From the NCBI RefSeq assembly GCF_001896135.2, contig NZ_MPOH02000016.1, forward strand, positions 270,774 to 334,773: a stretch of 64,000 nt of DNA, read 5' to 3'. The notes under the pieces are model-generated. The model ran no database searches. It was not told the DNA's origin and worked only from the letters and a program-made list of their open reading frames with translations. Shown one piece after another: positions 35,313-44,045 of this stretch; the stretch's first letter is position 1; each line of letters opens with the position of its first letter. The position numbers and the translations under genes are program-made. The stretch comes from Streptomyces phaeoluteigriseus (GTDB taxonomy: Bacteria > Actinomycetota > Actinomycetes > Streptomycetales > Streptomycetaceae).

Positions 35313-36725
35313 TCATGTGCCGCGCGTCCACTGCTGGTTCGTCCCCCCGTTGCACGTGTACGTGATGACGGCGGCGGAGTTCGCGGTGGACGCGCCGTTC
35401 ACGTCCAGGCACTCGCCGCTCGCGCGGGACCTGACGGTGACGTAGCTGCCGGTCGTGGTGAGCGACCACTGCTGAGCGGTGGCGGAGGCGTTGCAGTTCT
35501 CCTGGCTCACGGAGTTCGCGTTCTCCTGCACGCAGAGGGAGCTGCTCCGGACGACCAACTGGTGGTAGCCGCCCGCGACGGACTTGAACCAGTACTTCTG
35601 GTTGCCGCCGCCGTTGCAGTCGTACTGCTTGATCTGCGCGCCCTGCCAGAGGGACTGGCTGGTGACGTCGGCGCACTTGGCGGAGTGCCGGGCGATCAAT
35701 GTGTTGTAGGTGGCGCTCGTGCCGGAGACCGTGCCCGCCGCCGTGTCGATCGTGACCTCCGGGGACCAGGCCATGGACATCGAGGTCGAGGTCGGGAAGG
35801 TCAGCGGCAGCCATACGTAACGGCTGTCGTTGACGGTCCCGCCGAAGGAGTTCCCCCACCGGTCGCCCAGGTAGAGATAGGAGGTGCCCGAAGTGCCCTG
35901 CACCGGCAGGACGTACGCCGTCTGGGAGTTGTACGTCGTCGAGTCGCCGACATTCGTCATCGCCGACCAGGGGCCGGTCAGGGACGTGGCGGTGGCGTAC
36001 TGCTGCTGGTTGGGGTTCCAGCCGGTCGCGCCCGAGGTCAGCATGAAGTAGACGTTGCCGCGCTTGAACAGAGCGGGTGCCTCGCGGTGTCCGCCGTGCC
36101 AGGGATCGGCGACCAGACTCGCGATACCGGTGTGGTCGGCGGTGAGCCGGTAGATCTGGAGGTCGTAGTTCTCGCGGGCGGCGGACACCATGTAACCGGT
36201 TCCGTCGGTGTCGACGAACACGGTGATGTCGCGGGACATGTGCTGGCCGAGCGGCCGGAAGCTGCCCTGCCACGCGTAGTTTCCGTCCACGGTGTCGGAC
36301 ACCGCGACGGCGGCACGGGCCTCGCTGTAGTCGGTGCCGTTCTCCTTGTGCATCCACATGACGAACTTGCCTGTGGAGGCGTTGTACATGACCTTCGGCC
36401 GCTCGATGTTGGCGGTGGCCAGCTCGGGGTCGCTCGCCTCCGTCAGGACGTGGTTGCGGAACTCCCAGTTCCTCAGGTCGGTGGAACGGTAGGCGTCCAC
36501 GTACCGGAACGTGTTGTCGGCGTTGCGGTTCTCGCCGAACCAGTAGTAGTAGTTCCCGACCTTGAGCACCCCGCCGCCGTGGGCGTGCACGGGGTTGCCC
36601 GAAGTGTCGGTGAACTGCGTGCCGTTGGCGATGGTCTGGGGCGCGGCCCGGGCCGGTCCCGCGGTGGCGAGGGCGCCGGTCAGCGCCAGACAGAGGGTGA
36701 GCAGGATCGCGTACGCACGTCGCAT
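35313..36725 (-). CDS. secreted GH43-type enzyme with ricin B lectin domain
   Basis: 470 residues. Sec signal (RRAYAILLTLCLALTGALATAGPARA), five-bladed propeller of GH43 subfamily 24 appearance (HAHGGGVLKVGNYYYWFGEN; RYVDAYRSTDLRNWEF; EAPALFKRGNVYFMLTSGAT), and a C-terminal ricin-type CBM13 trefoil with three repeats (QIKQYDCNGGGNQKYWF; VSQENCNASATAQQWSL; VITYTCNGGTNQQW). Members with this architecture are exo-beta-1,3-galactanases that degrade arabinogalactan side chains. The exact specificity is inferred. ATG 36725 has AAGGAG 9-10 bases upstream. Confidence 0.87.
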   Translation of the reverse strand: MRRAYAILLTLCLALTGALATAGPARAAPQTIANGTQFTDTSGNPVHAHGGGVLKVGNYYYWFGENRNADNTFRYVDAYRSTDLRNWEFRNHVLTEASDPELATANIERPKVMYNASTGKFVMWMHKENGTDYSEARAAVAVSDTVDGNYAWQGSFRPLGQHMSRDITVFVDTDGTGYMVSAARENYDLQIYRLTADHTGIASLVADPWHGGHREAPALFKRGNVYFMLTSGATGWNPNQQQYATATSLTGPWSAMTNVGDSTTYNSQTAYVLPVQGTSGTSYLYLGDRWGNSFGGTVNDSRYVWLPLTFPTSTSMSMAWSPEVTIDTAAGTVSGTSATYNTLIARHSAKCADVTSQSLWQGAQIKQYDCNGGGNQKYWFKSVAGGYHQLVVRSSSLCVQENANSVSQENCNASATAQQWSLTTTGSYVTVRSRASGECLDVNGASTANSAAVITYTCNGGTNQQWTRGT

Positions 36726-37025
36726 GTCACGCACTCTCCTTCACGGTGTCGGCGAAGGGGACGCCGATGTCGGGGGTGCCGTCCGGTGTCCAGGCACAGG
36801 CCTGGGCAGGGGTGCGGCGGTGTACCTGCGACCGGGCCTGGGCCTGGAGGGTCGGCTCGGTCGAGGACGAGGGGTGGGGCTGCACTCGGCTGCCTCTCGC
36901 CTGGGGGTCGTTCCAGCCACGAACAATCTGCAGATGTTCGACACTGCGAACGGCATGTGGAATCGCGAACGCCGAAAAGGTAAGGGCGTGTTACGAGGAG
37001 GTCAACGGGTCTGGCGAGACGAAGG

Positions 37026-37037
37026 GAAAGGCCTTTC
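37026..37037. promoter_or_regulatory. LacI-type operator candidate 3
   Basis: GAAAGGCCTTTC, a perfect 12-base palindrome, in the 375-base divergent region 36726-37100 between the GH43 gene and the beta-strand protein. The rest of that region is non-coding; an AT-richer stretch at 36910-36965 may hold the promoters. Confidence 0.55.
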
Positions 37038-37100
37038 ACCGCCATTTCCGGCCGCGGCAGGTTTCTGTTATCGCGCCCGCCCCGGATCGTCTCCGAAAGC

Positions 37101-39204
37101 GTGCGAAGCCCTCTCCACACCACAGCAGCGGCCGCCGGCGCACTCGCGGCGGTCGCCGCCCTCCTGGCCACCGCTCCCCCGGCCGCGGCCGCCGCCTCCG
37201 GGACGTCACCGCCGACGTCCTCGGAGGCCGCGACGTGACCCTCACCGGCGACACGGCCGTCACCGTGCCACCGGGGAACCACGACCTACGACGGCGTCTT
37301 CCGCGGGCGGGGAACGCTCACCGTGCGCGGCCGCGGGACCCTCGTCCTGACCAGGGACAGCGACTTCACCCTGCCTGCCCCACGGCAGCGACAGACCGTG
37401 CGGACGCTCGGCGGCAACCACCCGTACGTGACCGTGACCCGCCCCGATCCGCCCGCGGTCACCGTCGAGCGCGGCGCGACGCTCCAGTACGGCGACGGCG
37501 GGACGACCGGGCTGATCGGCAGCTTCCCGTACGACACCCCGGTGTTCCGGCTCAACCAGGACAACATCCACGTCGACGGAACCCTGCGGCTCTCCCTGAG
37601 GAGCGCCTACAACCTGGGCACCATCAGCGGATCGGGACTGATCACCCAGCCGCGGTTCCTCTGGGGCACCTGGGACCTGTCGGGCACGCACGCCTTCTCC
37701 GGGGTGATCGACAACGGTACCCAGGTGAACGCCGGCCGCCCGGAGTACGCGACCTCCCTCCCCCGCGTGCGCAAGGTGCTCAACCAGGGCACCTTCACCG
37801 TCGACACCCCGCTGGGCCGGACGGTCACCATGGGGATGGACTTCTACCAGCGTGAGTACGGCAGCGACATCAACGTCCAGTCCCGGCCCGGCGGTCAGGT
37901 CGTGCTCAGCGGCCAGTACAGCTGGTCGGACCGGGGTGGCGACACCAACCCCTCGCTCAGCGATCCCGCCCTGAACCGGACCCCGGCGCGCGGGAACGTC
38001 AACAAGCGCGGCACCAACATCAAGGGGGCGGACGTGCGGTGGGGTGACGGCACCACGAGTGAGATCTTCATGCCGGGCACCGCGGAAACCGTGTACATCA
38101 ACCTGCTGGCGGCCCGATCCCGTTCGAAGCTGACCTTCGACTACAACGGTCCGGTGACGCTCGGGGCGCCCATCGGTGGCGGCCGCTTCCACGACACGCT
38201 GGCCGCGCCCGGTGCCGGAGACATCGTCATCGCCGGCACCAGGGGAAACGACGTCACCTTCGCGGCCGCGCAGTACTACGACGGCTCGACGACCGTGCAG
38301 AAGGGTGCTGTGCTGCGGCTGGGGTCGGGCGCGACCGGGGGCGACGGTTCGCTGCTCACCGGGACGGACCGGCGGCGGATCGTGAACGACGGCACCCTCG
38401 TCGTGCGCAACACGAAGACCGCCGTCTCCCTGTCCCGGCTCGGCGGGAGCGGATCGCTCGTGCAGGCCGGCACCGCGACGACGACGCTCACCGGATCGGC
38501 GGTCACCTACACCGGGGCGACGACCGTCCGGAAGGGGACACTCGCGCTGAGGGACGGGGCCACACTCGTCAACAGCCGCTCGGTACGGCTCACCTCGGCC
38601 GGCTCGCTGCTCGACACGGGAGGTGCGGCCCTGCGGGTGACCGGTTCCCTCGGCGGTCGGGGCACGGTGCGCGGGAGCGTGAGGAACGAGGGCGTGGTCG
38701 CGGGCGGCCTGACGGTGAGCGGCGACTACGCGCAGGCGCCCGAGGGCGGACTCGTGCTGCGGGACAGGCCCTTGCGCGTCTTGGGGGAGGTCCGGCTGGC
38801 GGGGGCGCTCGACCCGGCGGCGGCCGGCAGCGCCCCCGGGGCCGAGGGTCACCGTCCTGGAGCACGCCGGAACCACGCCGGTCACGGGGGCTTTCGCGGG
38901 ACTGAAGGAGGGCGGCGAAGTGAAACTCGCCGACACCGTCTACCGGATCAGCTACCGGGGTGGTGACGGCAACGACGTCGTCCTGACGGCCGCCACCGCG
39001 AGCCCCGCCGCCAAGGCGGCCGACCGGGCCTCGTCCGACGCGGTGACGACCGAGGCCCGCGGCGCCGCGGCCTCCGACGGATCGGCATGGTGGCCGTACG
39101 TGCTCGCCGCGGGGACGTTGGGCGGGCTGGTGCTGCCGGTGACCCTGCGCAGCCGACGCGGCGGACGGCGCGGAGGTGGTGGAGGTGGGCGGCACGCGGC
39201 CTAG
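37101..39204 (+). pseudogene. autotransporter-type beta-strand repeat surface protein, several frame breaks
   Basis: About 700 residues if three frame breaks are bridged. GTG 37101 starts a Sec signal (HTTAAAAGALAAVAALLATA). The frame shifts near 37200 and near 37278, then runs open to 38840 through a beta-solenoid with repeats of the type YDGSTTVQKGAVLRLGSGA and YTGATTVRKGTLALRDGA, and shifts again near 38845 into VTVLEHAGTTPVTG, ISYRGGDGNDVVLTA, a TM helix (WWPYVLAAGTLGGLVLPV) and a basic tail, so it should be anchored in the membrane and exposed. No catalytic site is recognised; the pectin-lyase-like fold and neighbours suggest polysaccharide binding or cleavage. No LPXTG motif. Confidence 0.7.
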
Positions 39205-39280
39205 GGACGGCGTGGGACCAGGGATGCGCACGTCGTCCCGGGCCCGCCGGTCCACCGTTCGGCCGGCGGGACCCACCGCG

Positions 39281-40696
39281 TCAGGGGCGACCGCGTACTG
39301 ACACACCGTCACTTCCGGCCGGGCCGGTCGGCTCCGAAGTCTCCCGGCGGCCGCGCAGCCAGACGTACACCGGGATGCCCGCGAAGAGGAACAGCACTCC
39401 CTGGTAGACGGCCGCGTAACCGGCTCCCGCGATCAGCCAGAAGGAGAACCCGAAGGAGAGGGCGGCCACGACGAGGTCGCGGACCAGGCCCGCGGGACGG
39501 ACCCGTGCGCGCGTGCCGCGGGCCAGCCAGTACAGCTGCGCGGCGGCGGACAGCAGGTACGGGACGCAGCCGGTGAACGTGGTGATCAGGACCAGCACGC
39601 GGAACGTGGTGTCGGGGCCCGCCGTGAAGTTGAGGCCGATGAGCACCGTACCGAGGACGGCCACGGCCCATACGCCGAAGCCGGGCACACCACCCTTGCC
39701 GACACGGGCGAACGGTCGCGGGAACAGCCCGTCGCGGGCAGCGGCGTACGGCATCTGCGCGGCCAGCAGGATCCAGCCGTTGAGGCAGCCGAGGATGGAG
39801 GCGACGGCGACGAGGGAGATGGCGGTGCCGCCCCAGGTGCCGCCGGCGATCGCGTTCACGGCGTCGGCGAAGGGCGCCCCGGAGTCGACGAGCCGGTCGT
39901 GCGGGACCAGACCGAAGACGGCGACCGTGCCCAACAGGTAGACCAACGCGGCTCCCAGTGTGCCGAGGACGCTCGCCCGGCCCACCGTGCGCTCGGGGTC
40001 GTCGACCTCGCCCGCGCTGACGGCGGCCGACTCCACGCCGAGGAAGCTGTAGAGCAGCAGCGCGGCGGAGGCGGCGAGCGCGCCGGGAACACTGTTTCCG
40101 GAGGCGTTGAACGGCCCGAAGTTGTCGGCGTCGACGAAGAACAGACCGACGGTGGCGACCACCAGCAGCGGAACGAACTTCAGCACGGTGGAGACGATCT
40201 GGACCCCGCCCACCCAGCGGGTGCCGGCGAAGTTGGCGGCGGTCGGCAGCCACAGCGCGGCCAGGGCGACGACCGCTTCGAGGGCGTGATCGCCGTGCAG
40301 GGGTATCAGCACGTCGACGTAGCCGACGACGGCGACGGCCAGCGCGGCGATGCTGACCCAGCACATCGTCCAGTACGACCATGCGGACAGGAAGCCGGCG
40401 AAGGGGCCGAACGCGTCGCGCGGGTAGACGTACAGGCCGCCGGTGACCGGGCTGCGGCGGGCGAGCCCGCCGAAGAGGAGGGCGAGGAGCAGCGCGGCCA
40501 CGGAGAGGACGACGAACGCGAGCAGGCTGACCGTGCCGTACGGGGCGACCGCCGCGGGCAGCGCGAAGATGCCGCCGCCGATGATGTTGCCCATGACGAG
40601 GGCGGTGGCGGCGGTGAGGCCGAATCCGCGGCGGCGGGGAGTGGGGGCGGGCGCGGGGCCGGCGTCGGTGGCCTCGGTGGTGCTGGGGACAGTCAT
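39281..40696 (-). CDS. APC family amino acid permease
   Basis: 471-residue integral membrane transporter with about 12 TM helices. The first helix has the APC signature (ALVMGNIIGGGIFALPAAVA). The C-terminus is short and cytoplasmic. It is divergent from homocysteine S-methyltransferase with 129 bases between, so S-methylmethionine is a good candidate substrate (as with MmuP); arginine/ornithine-type exchangers of the same family are the alternative. ATG 40696. Confidence 0.87.
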   Translation of the reverse strand: MTVPSTTEATDAGPAPAPTPRRRGFGLTAATALVMGNIIGGGIFALPAAVAPYGTVSLLAFVVLSVAALLLALLFGGLARRSPVTGGLYVYPRDAFGPFAGFLSAWSYWTMCWVSIAALAVAVVGYVDVLIPLHGDHALEAVVALAALWLPTAANFAGTRWVGGVQIVSTVLKFVPLLVVATVGLFFVDADNFGPFNASGNSVPGALAASAALLLYSFLGVESAAVSAGEVDDPERTVGRASVLGTLGAALVYLLGTVAVFGLVPHDRLVDSGAPFADAVNAIAGGTWGGTAISLVAVASILGCLNGWILLAAQMPYAAARDGLFPRPFARVGKGGVPGFGVWAVAVLGTVLIGLNFTAGPDTTFRVLVLITTFTGCVPYLLSAAAQLYWLARGTRARVRPAGLVRDLVVAALSFGFSFWLIAGAGYAAVYQGVLFLFAGIPVYVWLRGRRETSEPTGPAGSDGVSVRGRP

Positions 40697-40825
40697 GGCT
40701 GATCCGTACGGTGCGGTGGGGGCGGGAAGCCCGTGATCGTAGCCCTGTATCCCACATGGTGGTCACCCCGTTCACCAAGCGGACAGAGTCGGCTCGTCCT
40801 CGACGGCTTCGACTAGCGTCGGTGC

Positions 40826-41839
40826 ATGAGCAGCGACACCTCCTCCCCGCACGGCACCCACCCGCGGAGCACCTCGGCGCACGGTTCCTCGACGCACGGT
40901 TCCGCCGCGCAAGGTTCCACCGCGCACCGTCCCGCCCTCGCCGAGGCGCTCACCACCGGGGCCGTGGTCCTCGACGGCGGCATGTCCAACCAGCTGGAGT
41001 CCGCCGGACACGATCTGAGTGACGCGCTGTGGTCGGCGCGGCTCCTCGCCGAGCAGCCCGAGGCGGTCACCGAGGCGCACCTCGCCTACTTCGAGGCGGG
41101 CGCGAACGTGGCGATCACCTCCAGCTACCAGGCCACCTTCGAGGGCTTCGCCAAGCGCGGGATCGACCGCGAGGAAGCGGCCCGGCTGCTCACCCTGAGC
41201 ATCGAACTGGCCCAGGAGGCCGCCCGCCAGGCCGCGGACGAGGGCGCACGGCAACCGTTGTGGGTGGCGGCCTCGGTGGGGCCGTACGGGGCGATGCTCG
41301 CGGACGGCTCCGAGTACCGCGGCCGTTACGGGCTGACGGTGAACGAGCTGGAGCGCTTTCACCGGCCTCGCCTGGAGGTGCTGGCGGCCGCCGGGCCGGA
41401 CGTACTGGCGCTGGAGACCGTGCCCGACACCGAAGAGGCCGAGGCACTGCTGCGGGCGGTGCGTGGACTGGGCGTACCGGCCTGGCTGTCGTACAGCGTC
41501 GCCGGTGAGCACACCCGTGCGGGGCAGCCTCTGGAAGAGGCGTTCGAGTTGGCCGCCGGGGCCGACGAGGTGATCGCGGTCGGCGTGAACTGCTGCGCCC
41601 CCGAGGACGTCGAGGGCGCCGTGGCGACCGCGGCGCGGGTGACCGGGAAGCCGGTCGTCGTCTACCCCAACAGTGGTGAGGCCTGGGACGCCGAGGCCCG
41701 CGCCTGGAACGGCCGCTCCACGTTCGCGCCCGAACAGGTACTGGCCTGGCGGGAGTCGGGCGCCCGGTTGATCGGCGGCTGCTGCCGGGTGGGGCCGGGC
41801 GCGGTCGCGTCGATCGCGCGGACACTGACGGCGGCGTGA
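40826..41839 (+). CDS. mmuM: homocysteine S-methyltransferase
   Basis: 337-residue zinc enzyme that methylates homocysteine to methionine from S-methylmethionine or SAM. The barrel has VVLDGGMSNQLE at the start and the zinc cysteines in VNCCAP and GGCCRVGP near the end. The first 38 residues are an unusual Ser/His/Gly tract with pentapeptide repeats (HGSST, HGSAA, QGSTA) encoded by a 15-base tandem repeat; the family normally starts near HRPALAEAL, so a later start is conceivable. Acts in the cytoplasm; divergent from its probable permease. Confidence 0.92.
   Translation: MSSDTSSPHGTHPRSTSAHGSSTHGSAAQGSTAHRPALAEALTTGAVVLDGGMSNQLESAGHDLSDALWSARLLAEQPEAVTEAHLAYFEAGANVAITSSYQATFEGFAKRGIDREEAARLLTLSIELAQEAARQAADEGARQPLWVAASVGPYGAMLADGSEYRGRYGLTVNELERFHRPRLEVLAAAGPDVLALETVPDTEEAEALLRAVRGLGVPAWLSYSVAGEHTRAGQPLEEAFELAAGADEVIAVGVNCCAPEDVEGAVATAARVTGKPVVVYPNSGEAWDAEARAWNGRSTFAPEQVLAWRESGARLIGGCCRVGPGAVASIARTLTAA
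40879..40938 (+). repeat. 15-base tandem repeat inside mmuM
   Basis: Four imperfect copies of GCACGGTTCCTCGAC (40879, 40894, 40909, 40924), in frame, encoding HGSxx-type pentapeptides. Being a multiple of three, copy changes would keep the frame. Confidence 0.75.
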
Positions 41840-41913
41840 CCGCGTGACCGGCCGGGGCTGCCGGCTGGTGACCGCCGGGCCGTGAGAGGTCGCCCGTCGG
41901 CGGTATGCGTATG

Positions 41914-41980
41914 CGGTCGGCGGTATGGGGTCGGTGGTATGGGGTCGGTGGTATGGGGTTGGTGGTATGCGGTCGGCGGG
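41914..41980. repeat. 14-base tandem repeat between convergent genes
   Basis: About 4.8 copies of (C/G)GGT(C/T)GG(C/T)GGTATG at 41914, 41928, 41942, 41956 and 41970; two are identical. One strand is G-run-rich (GGGG, GG, GG), so a quadruplex is possible. It lies between the mmuM and esterase stops. Confidence 0.85.
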
Positions 41981-41987
41981 TCGACGG

Positions 41988-43637
41988 TCAGTCCCGGCCC
42001 ACTCCCCCGGCGCGGCGCAGGCGGCGGACCACCGCGCGCAGTTCGGTGGCGCGCGCGGACCGGCCTGTCAGGGCGCCCGGCGCCACGGACGGCGAGAGCG
42101 GTTCGGACTCCCCGGCGTCCTCGCTCCCTTCCGCTGAGCGGCGGGCGTCGGCAGACCAGAGGGCGAGTTCACGATCCCGCAGACCAGATGCTGTGTACGA
42201 AATCCTGTCGACCTCACCGAAGACCCGCACGGGACGCGTCGCGCCCCACGGCTCCCAGCCCGGATCGCCGGTCGTGGCGAACCGCACCCACGCGCCGTGC
42301 ATCGCGTCGGCCAGGCCCTGCGGGGCGCCGTCCCCGGCGAGCTTCGCGGAGTCGGGCAGGTTCCCGTTGTCGAAGACGAAGCCCAGCTCGAGGGCGTGGC
42401 AGGCGCCGAGGCCCGGCCGAAGCGACGGCCAGGCGAACTCGTACACGTACGAGGAGCCGGGCCGGGCCTCGGCCAGCCGCTGGAGCGGCAGCCGCAGCAG
42501 ATGGTCGGTGACCATCTGGCCGACCGTCTCGGCGGTGCCCGCCTCGGGACGCAGAGCCCGGTAGCCGCGCGGCACCTCGGGGCCGCAGCGGCAGCGGGCC
42601 ATGGCGCCGGCCAGGGCGACGGCGCCGAGACGGTCCAGCCGCTCCACCAGACCGCCCGGGACGAGCCACAGCCGGTACTCGTCGCGGGTCCAGCCGAGCA
42701 GCAGGTCGGCGTCGCGGGCCGCGTCCCCGTCGACGAGGGCCTCGAGCGGGTGGCGCGGAACGAGGTCGCCGTCGATGACGATCCCGAAGGCGGGCCCGCC
42801 CAGCACCGGACTGCCGAGCCTGCCGATCTCGGCCTGCGTACGCAGCAGCAGCTGACGGTCGACAGCCGCGAAGGCCTCGGCGGTCGCCGGGATCCTCAGC
42901 CGGTTCGCCATCCGTCGGACCATGCGCCGCACCTTGTCCCGCTCGAAGGCCTCCGGCGGCCCGCTCTGGAGCACCGCCCGCCGGAACAGGCCCTGGGCCT
43001 GCGGGGCGGCGATCAGGGCGCCGACGCTGATGGCACCGGCCGACTGTCCGGCCAGGGTGACCTGCGAGGGGTCCCCGCCGAAGACGTCGATCGAGTCGTG
43101 CACCCAGCGCAGGGCCGCGAGTTGGTCGCGCAGGCCCGGGTTGGCGGGAACACCCGGAAACAGCCCGTAACCCTCCACGCCGAGACGGTAGTTGACCGAG
43201 ACGAACACGACGCCGTCCCGTGCGAAGTGCCGCCCGTCGTACACGGGCACCGCCGAGGAACCCCTCGTCAGCGCGCCCCCGTGGAACCACACCAAGACCG
43301 GCAGCCGGGCGCCCTGTCCGGGCTCGGGCGTCCACACGTTCAGGTTGAGGCAGTCGTCTCCCTTGACGACCGGATCGGACAGGTACCGGGCGAAGGCGTC
43401 GGAGTACGGCGGCTTCGGCGCCGTGGGCCCGAAGGCGCCCGCGTCACGCACACCGTCCCAGGGCTCGGGCGGCTGAGGGGGCCTGAAACGGCGCGGGCCG
43501 AACGGCGGTGCCGCGTACGGGATGCCCCGGAAAACCGCGACACCGTTCTCGTACCGGCCGCGCACAGCCCCGTACGGAGTCGTGGCCACAGGATCCCGCC
43601 ACGCTCTGGCCCCGGGGTGCGTCCGGCCTGCCGTCAT
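41988..43637 (-). CDS. type-B carboxylesterase/lipase family protein
   Basis: 549-residue alpha/beta hydrolase without a signal peptide. The nucleophile elbow is GQSAGA; DCLNLNVWTP and VWFHGGALTRGSS (oxyanion hole) are typical of type-B esterases; the catalytic His is in CHALELGFVFD. It hydrolyses carboxylic esters such as p-nitrobenzyl esters; the natural substrate is unknown. Single gene. ATG 43637. Confidence 0.88.
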   Translation of the reverse strand: MTAGRTHPGARAWRDPVATTPYGAVRGRYENGVAVFRGIPYAAPPFGPRRFRPPQPPEPWDGVRDAGAFGPTAPKPPYSDAFARYLSDPVVKGDDCLNLNVWTPEPGQGARLPVLVWFHGGALTRGSSAVPVYDGRHFARDGVVFVSVNYRLGVEGYGLFPGVPANPGLRDQLAALRWVHDSIDVFGGDPSQVTLAGQSAGAISVGALIAAPQAQGLFRRAVLQSGPPEAFERDKVRRMVRRMANRLRIPATAEAFAAVDRQLLLRTQAEIGRLGSPVLGGPAFGIVIDGDLVPRHPLEALVDGDAARDADLLLGWTRDEYRLWLVPGGLVERLDRLGAVALAGAMARCRCGPEVPRGYRALRPEAGTAETVGQMVTDHLLRLPLQRLAEARPGSSYVYEFAWPSLRPGLGACHALELGFVFDNGNLPDSAKLAGDGAPQGLADAMHGAWVRFATTGDPGWEPWGATRPVRVFGEVDRISYTASGLRDRELALWSADARRSAEGSEDAGESEPLSPSVAPGALTGRSARATELRAVVRRLRRAGGVGRD

Positions 43638-44002
43638 CTGCCCACCAGCCCTTCGCCGCGCTCGGACACCGGTGACACCAGAGCACCACAGCGGTGCACG
43701 GTATTCCGGTGTTCCCGTGCACGAGTCTCACGCTGGGCTATTCGGCGTACGCGAGGGCGTCGAAACCCAGCCGGCCGTATCCACCGCTGCTGGAGCCGAT
43801 TCTCCGCCGCCATCCCCGTCCAGGGGAAACACGTCTTCACCCACATCACCGACGGGCCTCGCCAAGCGCGCCCGCGTCCGCAAATCTCGCTTACGCGCGG
43901 GCATCTGTCGATCCTGAGTACGCGAGCGTCACGTCCGCGACGACGTGTCCGACCGATTGACCCTGTCTCACGGCCCCACCTACCGTAGGGGCGCCTACCG
44001 TA
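43638..44002. other. divergent intergenic region
   Basis: No supported gene. The right end repeats CTACCGTAG at 43979-43987 and 43994-44002, next to the operator-like palindromes of the dehydrogenase gene. Confidence 0.4.
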
Positions 44003-44025
44003 GAAGGCGCTTTCAGAAACGTTTC
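44003..44025. promoter_or_regulatory. LacI-type operator candidates 4 and 5
   Basis: GAAGGCGCTTTC (44003-44014, one mismatch from GAAAGCGCTTTC) and the perfect palindrome GAAACGTTTC (44016-44025), only 20-40 bases before the dehydrogenase start; binding here would block its promoter or transcript start. Confidence 0.55.
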
Positions 44026-44045
44026 CCACGCAGCTCAGGAGGGTC

